Shown piece by piece: positions 1 through 10,034 of a stretch of DNA of 35,076 nt; the first letter of the stretch is position 1; each line of letters starts with the position of its first letter. Under the pieces are notes generated by a model that ran no database searches, was not told the origin of the DNA, and was given only the letters and a program-made list of their open reading frames with translations. The stretch lies in contig NW_008246068.1 of NCBI RefSeq assembly GCF_000281045.1, positions 1,582,981-1,618,056 on the forward strand, in the 5' to 3' direction. Source of the DNA: Saprolegnia diclina VS20. Lineage: Eukaryota; Oomycota; Saprolegniomycetes; Saprolegniales; Saprolegniaceae. The translations under genes and the position numbers were made by a program.

Positions 1-361
1 GCAGCCACCACGCCTCGGAGTCACTTGATCTTCTTCCCGTGCTTTCAGCTGAACAAAATCGTAACGAAGTGGCCGTGTTCAGAACGTATAATACATGTAG
101 GTTGTGCAATGAAGAGGTGGCTCCTGGCTGGAGTCCAAGCTAATACCTCCTCTCCGACTGCCACGTTGCCTGAGGTTCGATCGACCCGACTTTCGAACCC
201 ATATGGTGACCTTCATGGACCACCCCGGGGTACCCTATAAAATCACAGTGCTGTGAACAAAAAAACACATATTCTTGTATTGAGCAATTCTTGATGGTCC
301 TACTGGGTAGTCCCCCAAAAAGGGACTTGACAGCAATGATCGACGGACTCGACAACACGCC
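1..361. other. Upstream flank, no gene seen
   Basis: No frame here shows a recognisable domain, and no splice-compatible exon could be joined to the gene starting at 362. Part of it must be the promoter and 5' leader of that gene, but no clear TATA or initiator element stands out. Confidence 0.4.
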
Positions 362-1890
362 ATGAAGCTCTTACATCTCCTGTCTGTCGTGGCCGTCCTG
401 TGGCCCGTGACCGAGGCTGGGCCCGAGCTTTCCGTGCGTGACCACAACAAGAACAAGACGGCCTCCAAGCGCCCGACGATACGCGTCCCGCTCGATCCGA
501 GCACGCAGCACACGCCGGTGGACCCGGCGCTCGCCCACTTGCGGCCGCCAGCGCCGCGGTTTCCGGCCGAGTACGATATGTTTGTGGGCCTTTCGGCTTT
601 TCGCGACGGCGCGCGCTGCGGGTACACGGTCTTTACCGGGTTTTCCCGGGCGACGCGGCCCGACAAGCTCTACTTTGGCATCGTCGACCAGCTCCTCGAG
701 GCCGACCTCTCGTGCATTGACGCCTACTGCGCGCTCGCCGCCGAGGCGTGGCCAAAATGGCCATGCAAGTACCGCGACCAGATCCGCATCGACTCACGTG
801 ACGCGGCTGCGTCGCGCGGGCCAACGTACGCGCGTCACTTCCAGCAGGATTTGGTCCGCGACGAGGAGTTTTGCCTCCAGCTCGACGCGCACAGCGAGTT
901 CACGACGCAGTGGGACACGCTCCTCGTGCAGGAGTGGCAGCGCACCGAGAACGAGATGGCTGTGCTCACGACGTACCTGCACAACATTGACTCGCACATC
1001 CTGTCCGATGGCACCAACCTCGGTACGTGACTTTGCCAAAGGCAATATTTCCACCGCCAGACTAGGGGCCCGCACGGCGCCGCACATTTGCCAAACGACC
1101 CGCGGCGGCTCTGGGAATGTCCGCAATGTCGCCGCCGACCTCATTTACGACTCGGAGCGGCCGCAGCTCGGCGCGCTCTGGGGCGCGGGCCTCTCGTTCA
1201 GCAAGTGCCACGCCGAGAAGCGCGTGCTCATCGACTCGCACACGCTGTGGATGTTTGACGGCGAAGAGTTCCTCCGCGCGTCGCACCTCTGGACGCACGG
1301 CTACGACCTCTACTCGCCCAGCACCCGCGGCCTAGTGGTCTACCACAACTACACGAGCGTCCCTGCCAAGTACGACGCAGTCAAGGTTGCATGCACCAAA
1401 GCGTCTTTGTAGGTACTTTGACCTGCGCGTCGACATGCAGGCCAAGCATCTCGAGACGGCGCGCGCCAACAACCGCGTCAAGTACCTCGTCGGTGTGCCC
1501 TTTGTCGGCGAAATCGACGCCGAAGAACTCGACATCTACGGCTGGGGCACGGTCCGGTCGTTCGCCGCGTACCTCAACTACTCGGGGCTCGTCTTTGAGC
1601 CAAACGTACCGGACAAACAGTCGTGCAAGCAGCTGCACTGGGTGCCGTACGAGGATGCGTCGGCCATTGAAGCGCTGCTGCCGGGGTGGACACCGGCGAC
1701 GGTGGCGCCACCGACCGCCGCCATGCGCAAGCCAGCGTCCATGCGCCGTCAAAAAGGCGTGTTGCCGTCGGTGGCGGCGCGACAAAATGAGAGCTCGGCG
1801 CTGCCTGCGATGTGCTTTCTCGCGTTGATCCTCGCGGTCTTTGTGGCGCTCTTGGCGTGGCCCCGAACGCACCTGCAAAAGACGCAGTAA
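362..1890 (+). CDS. GT60-like N-acetylglucosaminyltransferase with signal peptide and C-terminal membrane segment
   Basis: Three exons (362-1022, 1066-1369, 1413-1890) give 480 residues. Both introns are 43 nt, start GTACG and end TAG; this is the only pairing I found that keeps the frame open. Residues 1-19 form a signal peptide (MKLLHLLSVVAVLWPVTEA). From about residue 71 the protein reads like the GT60 family, which includes the Skp1-hydroxyproline GlcNAc-transferase: MFVGLSAFRD, a cysteine-bearing segment, then LQLDAHSEF with the D-x-H of the donor/metal site at D175/H177, followed by TTQWD. Exon 3 contributes YFDLRVDMQ and a GWGTVRSF stretch. About residues 452-473 are hydrophobic, followed by a short basic tail. 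The family is inferred to transfer GlcNAc from UDP-GlcNAc. The classic Skp1 enzyme is cytosolic, so a signal peptide plus C-terminal anchor suggests a secretory-pathway substrate instead. The acceptor is unknown. Confidence 0.82.
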
Positions 1891-1973
1891 TAGACATTCA
1901 ACGACAACTTGTCCATGCAACTAACATCGTGACGCGCTCCTGTACACACGACAGTCGACGTGGGACTTAAGGA

Positions 1974-3892
1974 CTACCGCGACGAGAGGAGGAGTGCGGT
2001 CGTGTGGCGCTGACAGTACTCGTGGAACTCTGACAATCGGCGGTACACGTCCGCCGCAGCGCTTCGCTGAGCCGGGTCGACGTGCACGCAGCTCGCAATC
2101 ACCTCTGCAATCTCCAACGGACACTTGGTCGTTGGCGCAGGTCGGAAGAAGCCGGCAGCAATGTCCTGGAGGCCGTCGCGCAGCGTCTCGTCGCTAGTGG
2201 CTTTCGCCTCGAGCGCGCAACCGTGGTCCATCTCGCACATGAGTACTCCAAGCGCGTAGACGTCGGCGGCCACCGTCGGGCAGCCGCCGGCGCACACTTC
2301 GGGCGCGACGGTCGCCACGCGCGTCGTCGTCGCCGACCGGAAGCCGTCGAGCTTGGCCGCGCCCGTGGCCGCAATCCAAACACTTTCCGAGTGCACTTGG
2401 CCGTGCACATGTGTCTTCTCGCAGTGGAGGTACTTGAGCGCCCGCGCAAGGTCCCGCGCAATCGAGAGCCGCGTCACGAGGCCCGTCACGCTCGTCCAGC
2501 CAAAGGTGGGGTCGCCGGCGCAAGTGGTCATGTAGTCGTAGAGAGACCCGAGCGGACAGGCCTCCTCGACGACTGCAATGTCAAACGACGTGCTCCAAAA
2601 GACACCGATGCAGCGGACGACGTTGTCATGGCACATCGACGTGCAGAGGCGGATCTCTTGCATGAAGCGGTCCATGTCGGCGCCCGTTTGCAGTTGACGA
2701 ACGACGACCGGCATCTGCGTCGGAGTCCAGACGCCGTCGTAGCGCCCGCCCATTGCATCGGTCGAGACCAGTCGGCGCAGCTGGATGTCGGTGCGTGGAA
2801 GCCGCCACGACGCGATCGACGCGTCGAAGCGCACGTCGTGCTCCGAGACGATCGAGCCCCGGGTCGTTTGGCGCTTGTAGACAGTGTCCATGTGATCGCT
2901 CTGGTCCCGCCGGGCACGCCGGAGGAGCACGACCAAAACGACGACGACCAAGGCGATGGCAACACCGAGTGCGATCGACGTCGCTGTCGCACTCGTATCG
3001 CCGCCGCTCGACGTAGACACGGTATACACGTCCGTGGGCGTCGGTGGCACCACCGTCGTCGTCGTTGCGGGAGCAACGCCAAAGGTACTTGGCGCGCTCT
3101 GTGACGCCAAGACGCAGACGTTGAGCGTACCGCCGAGCAGCGACTGTACGGTTCCGTTGCATGTGGGCGGCAGCGTAATGCTGACGTTGTGCCCCACCGT
3201 GGAGAGTGTTGCAAGCACGCCAAACGACGCTGGCGAGACGGCAATGTCCAGCAGCCGCGCGTGGCTCAAGTCCCTACGCCAGACGTGAGCCGTCACGTCG
3301 CCATACCCAACGAGCGACGCACAGGCTGCCGAGGCTCGGTGGAAAGGTGACGTTGTGGATGGACTGCAGCGGCGTGCCCGACAAGTTTCTAATGCGTGGA
3401 TCTCAGCACACCGACTGCAAGGACGCTGTCGTACAAGCGCTGCAGAGTCGTTGGCAGCGCAAAGTTGCTCCCGAGGGCGTGAAAGGCTTGGTTCACGAGC
3501 GATCTAATGCAAGCATTCTGAGCGAGGCAGCGTCCGTGGCGCGTCGTACAGTTCGAGGAGGTGCAGTTGTCGCCCGACTTCGTCGACGCTAAAGTCCCCA
3601 AAGCTCGTCATGCCATTGTCGCGAAGCACTCTAGTCAAACGCTCATGAACGTCTCGTGAGGTAGAGATTCCTACACTGCGGGAACATTGGGCAGGCGCTC
3701 GACGCGGGCGATCGGGACGCCGTCCAAGCTGCCGTCCGCCATGGCATCGCTTGACGTGATGGTTTGGATCGGGTGACCAGCGCTGTCGAGCACGCATGCG
3801 ATACCAGCGCAGGGCGTCGTCACCAAGACGCTTGGGTTGGCGACGGCGCCGATGGTTGCAGCGAGCCCCAGCGTCGCGCAAAGCAACGCCAT
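1974..3892 (-). CDS. LRR receptor-like pseudokinase (TKL-like)
   Basis: Five exons on the minus strand (3675-3892, 3550-3630, 3435-3503, 3323-3388, 1974-3273) give 577 residues; introns are 44, 46, 46 and 49 nt, all phase 2 and ending TAG. The start at 3892 gives a signal peptide (MALLCATLGLAATIGAVA). A short Cys-containing cap is followed by LRRs, for example LQRLNLSGTPLQSI and LGSLDLSHARLL, each on its own exon of 81, 69 or 66 nt. A Thr/Pro-rich stalk and one membrane helix (about residues 244-264, followed by RRARR) lead to a kinase fold at about 310-570. The catalytic residues are lost: the VAIK lysine is Arg (VVVRQL, R337), HRDLKxxN reads HGQVHSESV (435-443), DFG reads DGF (454-456). APE is kept (468-470). 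I infer a catalytically dead surface receptor. The alternative is a decaying gene, but the frame is open throughout. Confidence 0.8.
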
Positions 3893-4784
3893 GGAACGAC
3901 AAAGAAGAATGACGGAAGCCTTGCCATGCTCGGGTGGAGGTCGATGTAATGGCCGCGATCTTCCTCGATTGGTCCATGCGATGTCGGCAGCGACGAGATG
4001 CAAAGCTAATCGCACCCAACAGCTACTGGGCCTATCATACATTGAGGCTTCGGCCACTTGAATGGGACGACTGTTCACTACGATAGAATTGCCGGTCACT
4101 GCCAAGTAGAAGTGACTAAGAGGTTGCTTGTAATATGTACTTGGTAGTACGCGAGAACATACTGGAGGCTCTCAGGGACTCTTTGACAACAGCTTCAGTC
4201 GACGACAGAGCTGTGCAGTGATCATGGTCGGCGTCCAGACTGCCACGTGTCCAGCAGTGTTTTACTGAATAGTATCCGGATGCCGCATAGAATCACTTGG
4301 TGTTTGTATGAATAGAGTTGCCATCCGGAAAGCAACCAACATGACGTGGCACCTTGCTGCTTGTTCTGCACCAAATCTTCGTTCGGCAGAGTGAGAATTG
4401 GTCACCATGCATACATATATTCATTTCTGTTACTTGGTCGTCGCCTCTAGAGCGAGACCGAATTCGTGTTGATAGCGAGAAAGCGCGTCAGTGCGAGTCG
4501 ACGACCCACATCGTCCGCTTGATCATTTAGGAGATAACGCGAAACACGTTCATGTATAACGTTCTAGATAAGACGAGTAAACTGATCCTAAATTGCTTGT
4601 GTGAGGACCACACCATGATTGAAGCCTGAGTTGTGGTGCATCACCACGGACTAAACGATTGAACTGAAAGTTAGTTGATTCGCATGAATCAGCACTGTCC
4701 AAAAGCGGTTTAAAACATGCGCGTTAATCAGGTGTTTTTAACATAATAGGTGTATCAAACACTTTTGTGATTCGGCGGGCAGCG
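3893..4784. other. Divergent intergenic region
   Basis: About 890 bases lie between the divergently transcribed receptor pseudokinase and the gene at 4785. Composition becomes AT-richer than the coding regions from about 4110. No frame gives a credible protein. It must hold both promoters. The only motif that recurs elsewhere in the window is GTTTAAAACAT at 4708-4718. Confidence 0.5.
4708..4718 (+). promoter_or_regulatory. GTTTAAAACAY motif, copy 1
   Basis: GTTTAAAACAT lies 67 bases before the ATG at 4785. The same 11-base pattern (GTTTAAAACA then C or T) occurs in two other gene-upstream intervals of this window. A promoter role is inferred only from recurrence and position. Confidence 0.35.
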
Positions 4785-5570
4785 ATGGCCGACCCGATGG
4801 CCGCTGCCATGCAGCAATACACGGCGTCCATGCAGGCTCAGTTCGCCGCCGTCATGGACAAGGTGCGGTCCAGCATGGAGCAGAGCTCGGGCATGGCCGG
4901 CATGATGAACGACATGCTGGAGAACCTCCTCCTCCAGAGCCTGCGCGTGATCTGCGTCGTCGCGCCCAGTCCATCGATGGCCGTGGACGTCCGGGCCACC
5001 AACCTCGGCACGATCCCGATCCCAGTTGTTGCCGTTTCCATTGCGCTGCGTCCACACGGGCGCCAGGATGCCGAGTACGAGCTGTTGACGCGGTCGGTGC
5101 CACAAGACCTCGCTGTGCACGACGCGATCAACGTTGTCGTGCCACTGGCGCTGCCGTCTCTCGGCCAGTACGACGGCCGCATCGCGGTGTCGTGCGTCAG
5201 CCCTGGCACTGGCAAGCGCCTTGAGGCGACGCACGAATTTAGCGTCTATTACCTCCAGCAGCTCAGCATCGAGCGCGCGACAATCACGGTTCCGGATGGC
5301 CCCGCGACGATCGTGCGAGGCCTGGACCTCGCCAAGCTGCGCGACCTCTTGCGCTTGTCCCCACGGGACGCTTTGGCCACACACGGCGGGTACCAGCTTC
5401 TCGGCCCGAATCATGATACGTGGTTTGTGCTGCAGCTGCTCGATGGCGACAGCACACACGCCGACGTCAGTGTCGTCGCCTCGAGCTCGTCGCCAATCGA
5501 CGCGGGTACCATCTCACACGAGCTCACCTTGCTTGCGGGCTCACGTCGGACAGTCCAGCCACGCGGCTAG
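4785..5570 (+). CDS. Unrecognised protein, short helical N-terminus plus beta-rich body
   Basis: This single open frame of 261 residues is not one I recognise. The ATG at 4785 (MADPMAAAM) was chosen because the frame upstream holds only a GTG. Residues 1-50 are Met/Gln/Ala-rich and look helical (QQYTASMQAQFAAVMDKV, then MAGMMNDMLENLL). From about residue 52 onward, alternating hydrophobic stretches (LRVICVVAPSP, MAVDVRATNLG, IPIPVVAVSIAL) look like strands of an immunoglobulin-like or appendage-like sandwich. A second block around residues 160-230 (IERATITVPDG, LRDLLRLSPRDALATHGGYQLL) looks mixed alpha/beta. No signal peptide, membrane helix or catalytic motif is visible. The codon-position GC pattern matches the neighbouring genes, so it is likely a real, intronless, soluble protein. 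A distant relation to vesicle-coat or cilium-trafficking subunits is only a guess from the helix-plus-sandwich layout. Confidence 0.7.
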   Translation: MADPMAAAMQQYTASMQAQFAAVMDKVRSSMEQSSGMAGMMNDMLENLLLQSLRVICVVAPSPSMAVDVRATNLGTIPIPVVAVSIALRPHGRQDAEYELLTRSVPQDLAVHDAINVVVPLALPSLGQYDGRIAVSCVSPGTGKRLEATHEFSVYYLQQLSIERATITVPDGPATIVRGLDLAKLRDLLRLSPRDALATHGGYQLLGPNHDTWFVLQLLDGDSTHADVSVVASSSSPIDAGTISHELTLLAGSRRTVQPRG

Positions 5571-6440
5571 CTATCTACTTGTCCGCATAAGTCGTAACAA
5601 CGGTCCTACGGTGGAATGAGCCGCTCCGTAGCGAGTACTACAGTTTTCTACGATAGGAGAGCCAAGGCACGTTTGCATCACTGTGGCTGGTGCCTTCTAC
5701 ACGCCTTGCCTCGCCTCACCATCGCTGTCTGGTCGCATCAGGCTCGCCGTCGACAGGCGACCCTGGAGCCCTTGGCGCGTTCGACCAAATCAGCCCACCG
5801 TCGATCGCGAAGTGCGGGAATAGTACGGCAGCTCTGGCAAGATAGTATCTCGCCACCTCTCGCTACAGTGAGAGGAAAAAGACGCCGAGGGCACTATCTA
5901 CTACGCTCAAGTGGACTCGCTTCAACAACGTTTCTCTGATCAAAGCTCGTCGAGCAGCTGGTTTGTGTATGCGCAGCAGCTGCAGAACGACCGTTGCACG
6001 TCGTCGGAACTTGATTAGGCGCGTAGTACGTTCAACGCGGAAGCAACGTAACTGGCCAGACGCATTCCAAGCACATCGTGCGTTTCGGGTACGTGGCCCG
6101 ACTCGCGGTAGCCGAAACCAACTCAGACTCACATCAGCGCAACGTTGGATGTTGAATGTACCTGTTAACCACGGCGTTCTGCATCGCACGCGGGACTGCC
6201 ATTTGGTGACCGCCCTAGATGCGGAGCTAGCGTTCGGAACCAATTCAGCGCGACGTTGGTCGTCGAGGGCAGTGACGTTGGGGTCGTGGCCTTTCTAGCG
6301 GCCCGCCTTGCGCGAAACGTGGCAGTAAGCTGTGACGTGCACCCCAAGAGACCAACCGGACGACGATCGTCGAGTATTGGAGCAAATGCGCGCAAAAGGG
6401 GCTTTGATTCTAGGGTTAGGGTATATTTTAAATAACGTGG
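5571..6440. other. Convergent intergenic region
   Basis: About 870 bases lie between the 3' ends of two convergent genes. Open frames here have no repeat or domain pattern, and no exon chain could be built. Two similar 10-12 base words (CAACGTTGG / CGACGTTGG near 6141 and 6250) sit in loosely similar surroundings, too diverged to call a repeat. A short CTAGGGTTAGGGT tract lies near the right end. Confidence 0.45.
6411..6423 (+). repeat. Short telomere-like TTAGGG tract
   Basis: The bases CTAGGGTTAGGGT contain one exact TTAGGG and one variant, about 20 bases past the stop codon of the zinc-finger gene. Two units can arise by chance and are not enough to call an interstitial telomere. Confidence 0.25.
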
Positions 6441-7523
6441 CTAATACAACCCCCGCGGGTCTTGGTGCTGGAGGTGGTGGTAATTCTCGGGCATACCCAC
6501 CGGCGCGTACCGGTCGAGCGGCTGGAGCTGGTACACGGTCGCTTGCGCATACATTGTGTGTTCAGGATACGGTGCGTACGCCTGTTGTTGCTGGAGGAGC
6601 TCCATACGCGGCGGCTCGTCGTATTGCTGGTACATGGCGTGCATGTTGTTGCCCGTAGTATAGTCCATGTGCTCTTGTTGTTGTTGATGCTGCTGCTGCT
6701 TGAGCGGCTCGTAGTACTCGAAATGCGTCGCTTCGGCCTTGAAGCACCCGCTCGACGTTTGCTCGTACACGTCCACGTACGGCTCGAACGCGCTCTGCGG
6801 GATCTCGGCGAGGACGCGGTCTGTCTGTTCCTTCTTCAGCGACGCGTGGACGTTGAGGCCGTCGGCGTCGTAGACGGCGTTGGGGATGCGAACGGCTGCG
6901 ACAGGCGCCGGAAAATGGTTGGAGCACATACCTTGCTTGCGCGCGGGGCGGTTGCAATCGTCGACCGAGCATCGGCGACCGCCACCGTGCTCTGCGCAGA
7001 AGCCGCCGCCGCGGTCGTTCTTCTTGCAACCGTCAAACTGGCACATGCGGTTGCCGCCGTGGCTTGCGCAAAGACCGTTGCGCTGGGCGCCCTTGTCGCA
7101 TCCGGGCGTCCGGCACCGGTGGCCGCCGCCGTGCATGCGGCAAAAGCCGCCGCCCTGACTGCTCTTATTGCAGTGGGGAATTTGGCAACGAAGGCCGCCG
7201 CCGTGGGACTTGCAGAGCCCGTTGCTCTGCGACGACCGGTTGCAGTCGGCGATCGAGCAGCGCTTGCCACCGCCGTGGCGGATGCAGTAGCCTTTGCCTT
7301 GGCTCGAGCGCATGCAGCCCGCGACCATGCAGCGGAGACCGCCGCCGTGCGCCTTGCAGAGACCTTTCGAGCGCACCTTCTTGTCGCAGTGGGGGTATGT
7401 GCAGAGACGGATGCTGCTCATGCTGGGCGACGAGGCTGCCGACGACGACAGGGTGTCCTTGAAGTGCAGGAGCGACGAGACGTCCACGGACATGGCGGTA
7501 GTTGGATGCGTCTGCCCGAGCAT
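6441..7523 (-). CDS. HGGG zinc-finger repeat protein (plant 'WRKY19-like' annotation class)
   Basis: One exon gives 360 residues from the ATG at 7523, or 350 from the in-frame ATG at 7493 (MSVDVSSLLHF). Residues 41-203 are seven tandem repeats of about 24 residues, each C-x4-C-x9-C-x2-H followed by GGG and a basic residue, for example RCMVAGCMRSSQ then CIRHGGGK. The Cys and His spacing is intact in all seven. Repeat 5 ends HGGNR and repeat 7 ends NHF, marking the array end. This cysteine/histidine repeat is common in oomycete proteins, often labelled WRKY19-like by automated annotation although no WRKY motif is present. After the array come a low-complexity region and a Gln/His-rich stretch (about residues 275-290) of the kind found in transcriptional regulators. 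Zinc binding is inferred from the ligands; DNA or RNA binding is unproven. The gene is intronless. Confidence 0.8.
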   Translation of the reverse strand: MLGQTHPTTAMSVDVSSLLHFKDTLSSSAASSPSMSSIRLCTYPHCDKKVRSKGLCKAHGGGLRCMVAGCMRSSQGKGYCIRHGGGKRCSIADCNRSSQSNGLCKSHGGGLRCQIPHCNKSSQGGGFCRMHGGGHRCRTPGCDKGAQRNGLCASHGGNRMCQFDGCKKNDRGGGFCAEHGGGRRCSVDDCNRPARKQGMCSNHFPAPVAAVRIPNAVYDADGLNVHASLKKEQTDRVLAEIPQSAFEPYVDVYEQTSSGCFKAEATHFEYYEPLKQQQHQQQQEHMDYTTGNNMHAMYQQYDEPPRMELLQQQQAYAPYPEHTMYAQATVYQLQPLDRYAPVGMPENYHHLQHQDPRGLY

Positions 7524-10034
7524 GGAAAATCAAAAGTGTCAATGCTATCGGTCGCAGCTGGAAAGAGTCGGACGAGCATACGCGCTTCAAGGATTGCAGT
7601 GCGATCACGAATTTTAGACCCCTGACTCTCTGCGAGCACGTGGCACGGGCACCCACCGTGTATACGCACGAGTAACACGCGATGTGCTCCGTCTTCTAGC
7701 CAAAGTTGGACAATTATACGTAAGTCATCCCACAGCTGAGGCGATTGCAACACATCCTTCTCTCGTCGTACGGCAATTTTCCTTTTTTTCACATCATTGA
7801 TGCTTGGATTTTGCATCACATCCGACGCCGACGACCCCAATCATGTGTTCCGGCAGCCTGTGGTGAGCCGGCCAAAATGCGGCATGCCACGCCCTCTTCT
7901 TCTGAAGCTGCCAAGGCTCAGAACGATCTCCCTCTATCTTGTTCAAGCAACGGCTCTGTTTGTTGCGAATTGTCGAGGTCTTGGCTTGATAACTGGTTCC
8001 TGACGCTGACAGCGCCGTACGTCGAGTGTGAGTAATGCCTGTATGAGTAATGATTGTGGCTTGCATACCACTTTGCAGTTGCGCTCTGCCTTGAACATGA
8101 GCGCGCGCCAAGCTTCCTGCCTCAGAAAGGCGCGCCCCGTCGATGGCTGTTGCGAGTGTCTACTAGTATGGCCTATGCCACCGGCGGCGCCACAACCGCA
8201 GCGCATCCAAGGTTACGCGGGTGCTGGGTGCTTGCGGACGCAGAGAAATGCTCAGTATCGACATGTCGGCACTTGTCACCTCTTCACGCTGCCCTCGCAA
8301 GCAGCTTGAGGCAGCCACGTGGTGCGGCTGCGTTCCCCGAATCTGCGGCGCCGTGACTCACACGTGCGACGAAGAGGTCATGTCAGCCCTTCTTACACAG
8401 ACACGATCATCCTACTCTCTCGTCGTCGAATGCGTCGATGGCCGATGCAGGCGTCGATGCAGGCGCCATCACCGCGGCTTCGTCTACCACGTAGGGTGGT
8501 GTATTACTGTATGGTACTACAAGGCCTACGCACTAATAATCGGCCAATTGAGCGCGTCCGGCTATTTGTTGGGGCCACGTGTTGCCATCGATCAGTCAGT
8601 CACGCCGTAATGGGCTTCCGGAAGGATGTGGTGTAGAGGCCGCTGGGTGCTCGACCCCGATCTTTCCTCGAGTCGCCACCGACGCAACGTCGTCGTCGTC
8701 GCAGCTGTCGCTATGTCCGTTGATGTTTTTGGCCCGTGTCACGACGCGTCACGAGAGATTGGTCAAGTTACTCAAACTGGATAGATGGTTATCGTAGGAC
8801 AAGCATACGAAGTAATGAAATGCCTCCTACAATGCCAATTGCATCGGAATAAAGTCCGCGTCGTTGTTTAGTCCATGGTCCGACTTGCTCAAGCGGCTTC
8901 CTGTAACGTGCACGGCGGTAACTTTAGGAAGAAAAATGGGCCATAGAGCCGCTGTGTAGACGTGTCTGTAGACCGTGTACACACGTCCGAGATCGAGAAC
9001 GCGAGTCAGACAGGACCAAGCATCGCAGTGCAGCGGACACTGCGGACACGGAGACGTCAGCGCAGACAGATTCTTCCATGCCATGGGCAACTGCAAGCGC
9101 ACGCTTCAAGGAACGCGCTCTCAATATAGGTGCTGCCAAGGTCCGATGTTCGCACAGCCGTTGGACGAGCCTGCGTCGAGTCTACTACGGAACTGTCGTT
9201 TTGACTCATGTTATAATGCAGAGCAGGCGGCGTGGTCGGACCACGCACTTATGGCTACATAGCCGGCACGAATCACTTGCGAGAAGACTTGAAGTCCACG
9301 GGTGCATACGTCTCTAGCCAGCGCAGTGACATATTCGCCGTGTTGAAGTTGGTCGCGTCTGAATACACCAACAATTGCGACACAGTCGAGTGCGAAGACT
9401 GTATGCGCGCTAGCACAAGCTACACTTGTGCATCGTCCGTGCTCAGGTGTGTGGGCAACGCGTTGCAGCCGTGCATCATCTGCCCACTCTTGGTCCAGCC
9501 CCGAAAAGATCGCGCCAATCCCCACAGCGTATTCGGCGTGCGCCAATCAGCACCCGATCCTCGCCTGGAAACCGCCAATCAGAGGCGTCCCCGAGCCATC
9601 GTGCCCCCTGCCTGGCCATGCAACGCGCACGCGAGAGATTTTATTTGAGGCAACTACGAGTTGCAGCGTTGAAGTATACTACAAACGCGCGTCTATGATG
9701 CTACATCAAAGGACTAAGCTTCAAGGCTGCAGCATAAGATTCAGGCTCTTGATAAGATTATTGTTCTCCATGACGCATGACCTAACGGTCACCATTTGCT
9801 GTACGTATACTAGCTTTTGTACGTCGAGCGTGCAATGCTAGTGCGCGGTTGTGCACCGTCCACAACCCTAATTTGTGGCAGAATAAGGACGGTCCAAGAT
9901 CGCAGAGTGGAGTTTCGACCAATCCCTGAGCCTCCTTCGTAACGACCAATGAAAACGCAGGGATCTGTGGAAAGTGCACCAATCGAGGCGTCGAACCGAG
10001 ATCCGCAGACCCGAAGCGTCACCACCGAGCCAGG
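7524..10034. other. Long interval without a convincing gene
   Basis: About 2.5 kb hold many open frames of 60-140 codons on both strands. None shows a domain, repeat pattern, signal peptide or a chain of GT..TAG-compatible exons like those of the neighbouring genes. The minus-strand frame at 8827-9102 has a Cys-rich segment (CPQCPLHCDAWSC) and is the most protein-like, but could not be extended. The last 200 bases should contain the promoter and 5' leader of the IFT70 gene. The rest may be decayed coding or mobile DNA, or simple spacer. Confidence 0.4.

Noticed and set aside
3389-3601. Reading the Cys-rich frame (DNCTSSNCTTRHGRC) as a continuous exon of the pseudokinase receptor
   Set aside because: Splitting it with the 46-nt GTACGA..TAG intron at 3504-3549 restores a regular LRR (LHLLELSLVNQAF) with the same phase as the neighbouring exons, and is the better model.
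4767-4784. Start of the gene at 4785 moved up to 4767
   Set aside because: The upstream codon is GTG; the first ATG in the frame is at 4785.
6898-6933. A 36-nt GTATGT..CAG intron near the end of the zinc-finger array
   Set aside because: Removing it would delete the last Cys and His of repeat 7, which are perfectly spaced; it is also shorter than any supported intron.
6462-7625. A 387-codon plus-strand frame opposite the zinc-finger gene
   Set aside because: It is an antisense shadow of the Cys/His repeat codons; the minus-strand frame has seven perfect zinc-ligand repeats.
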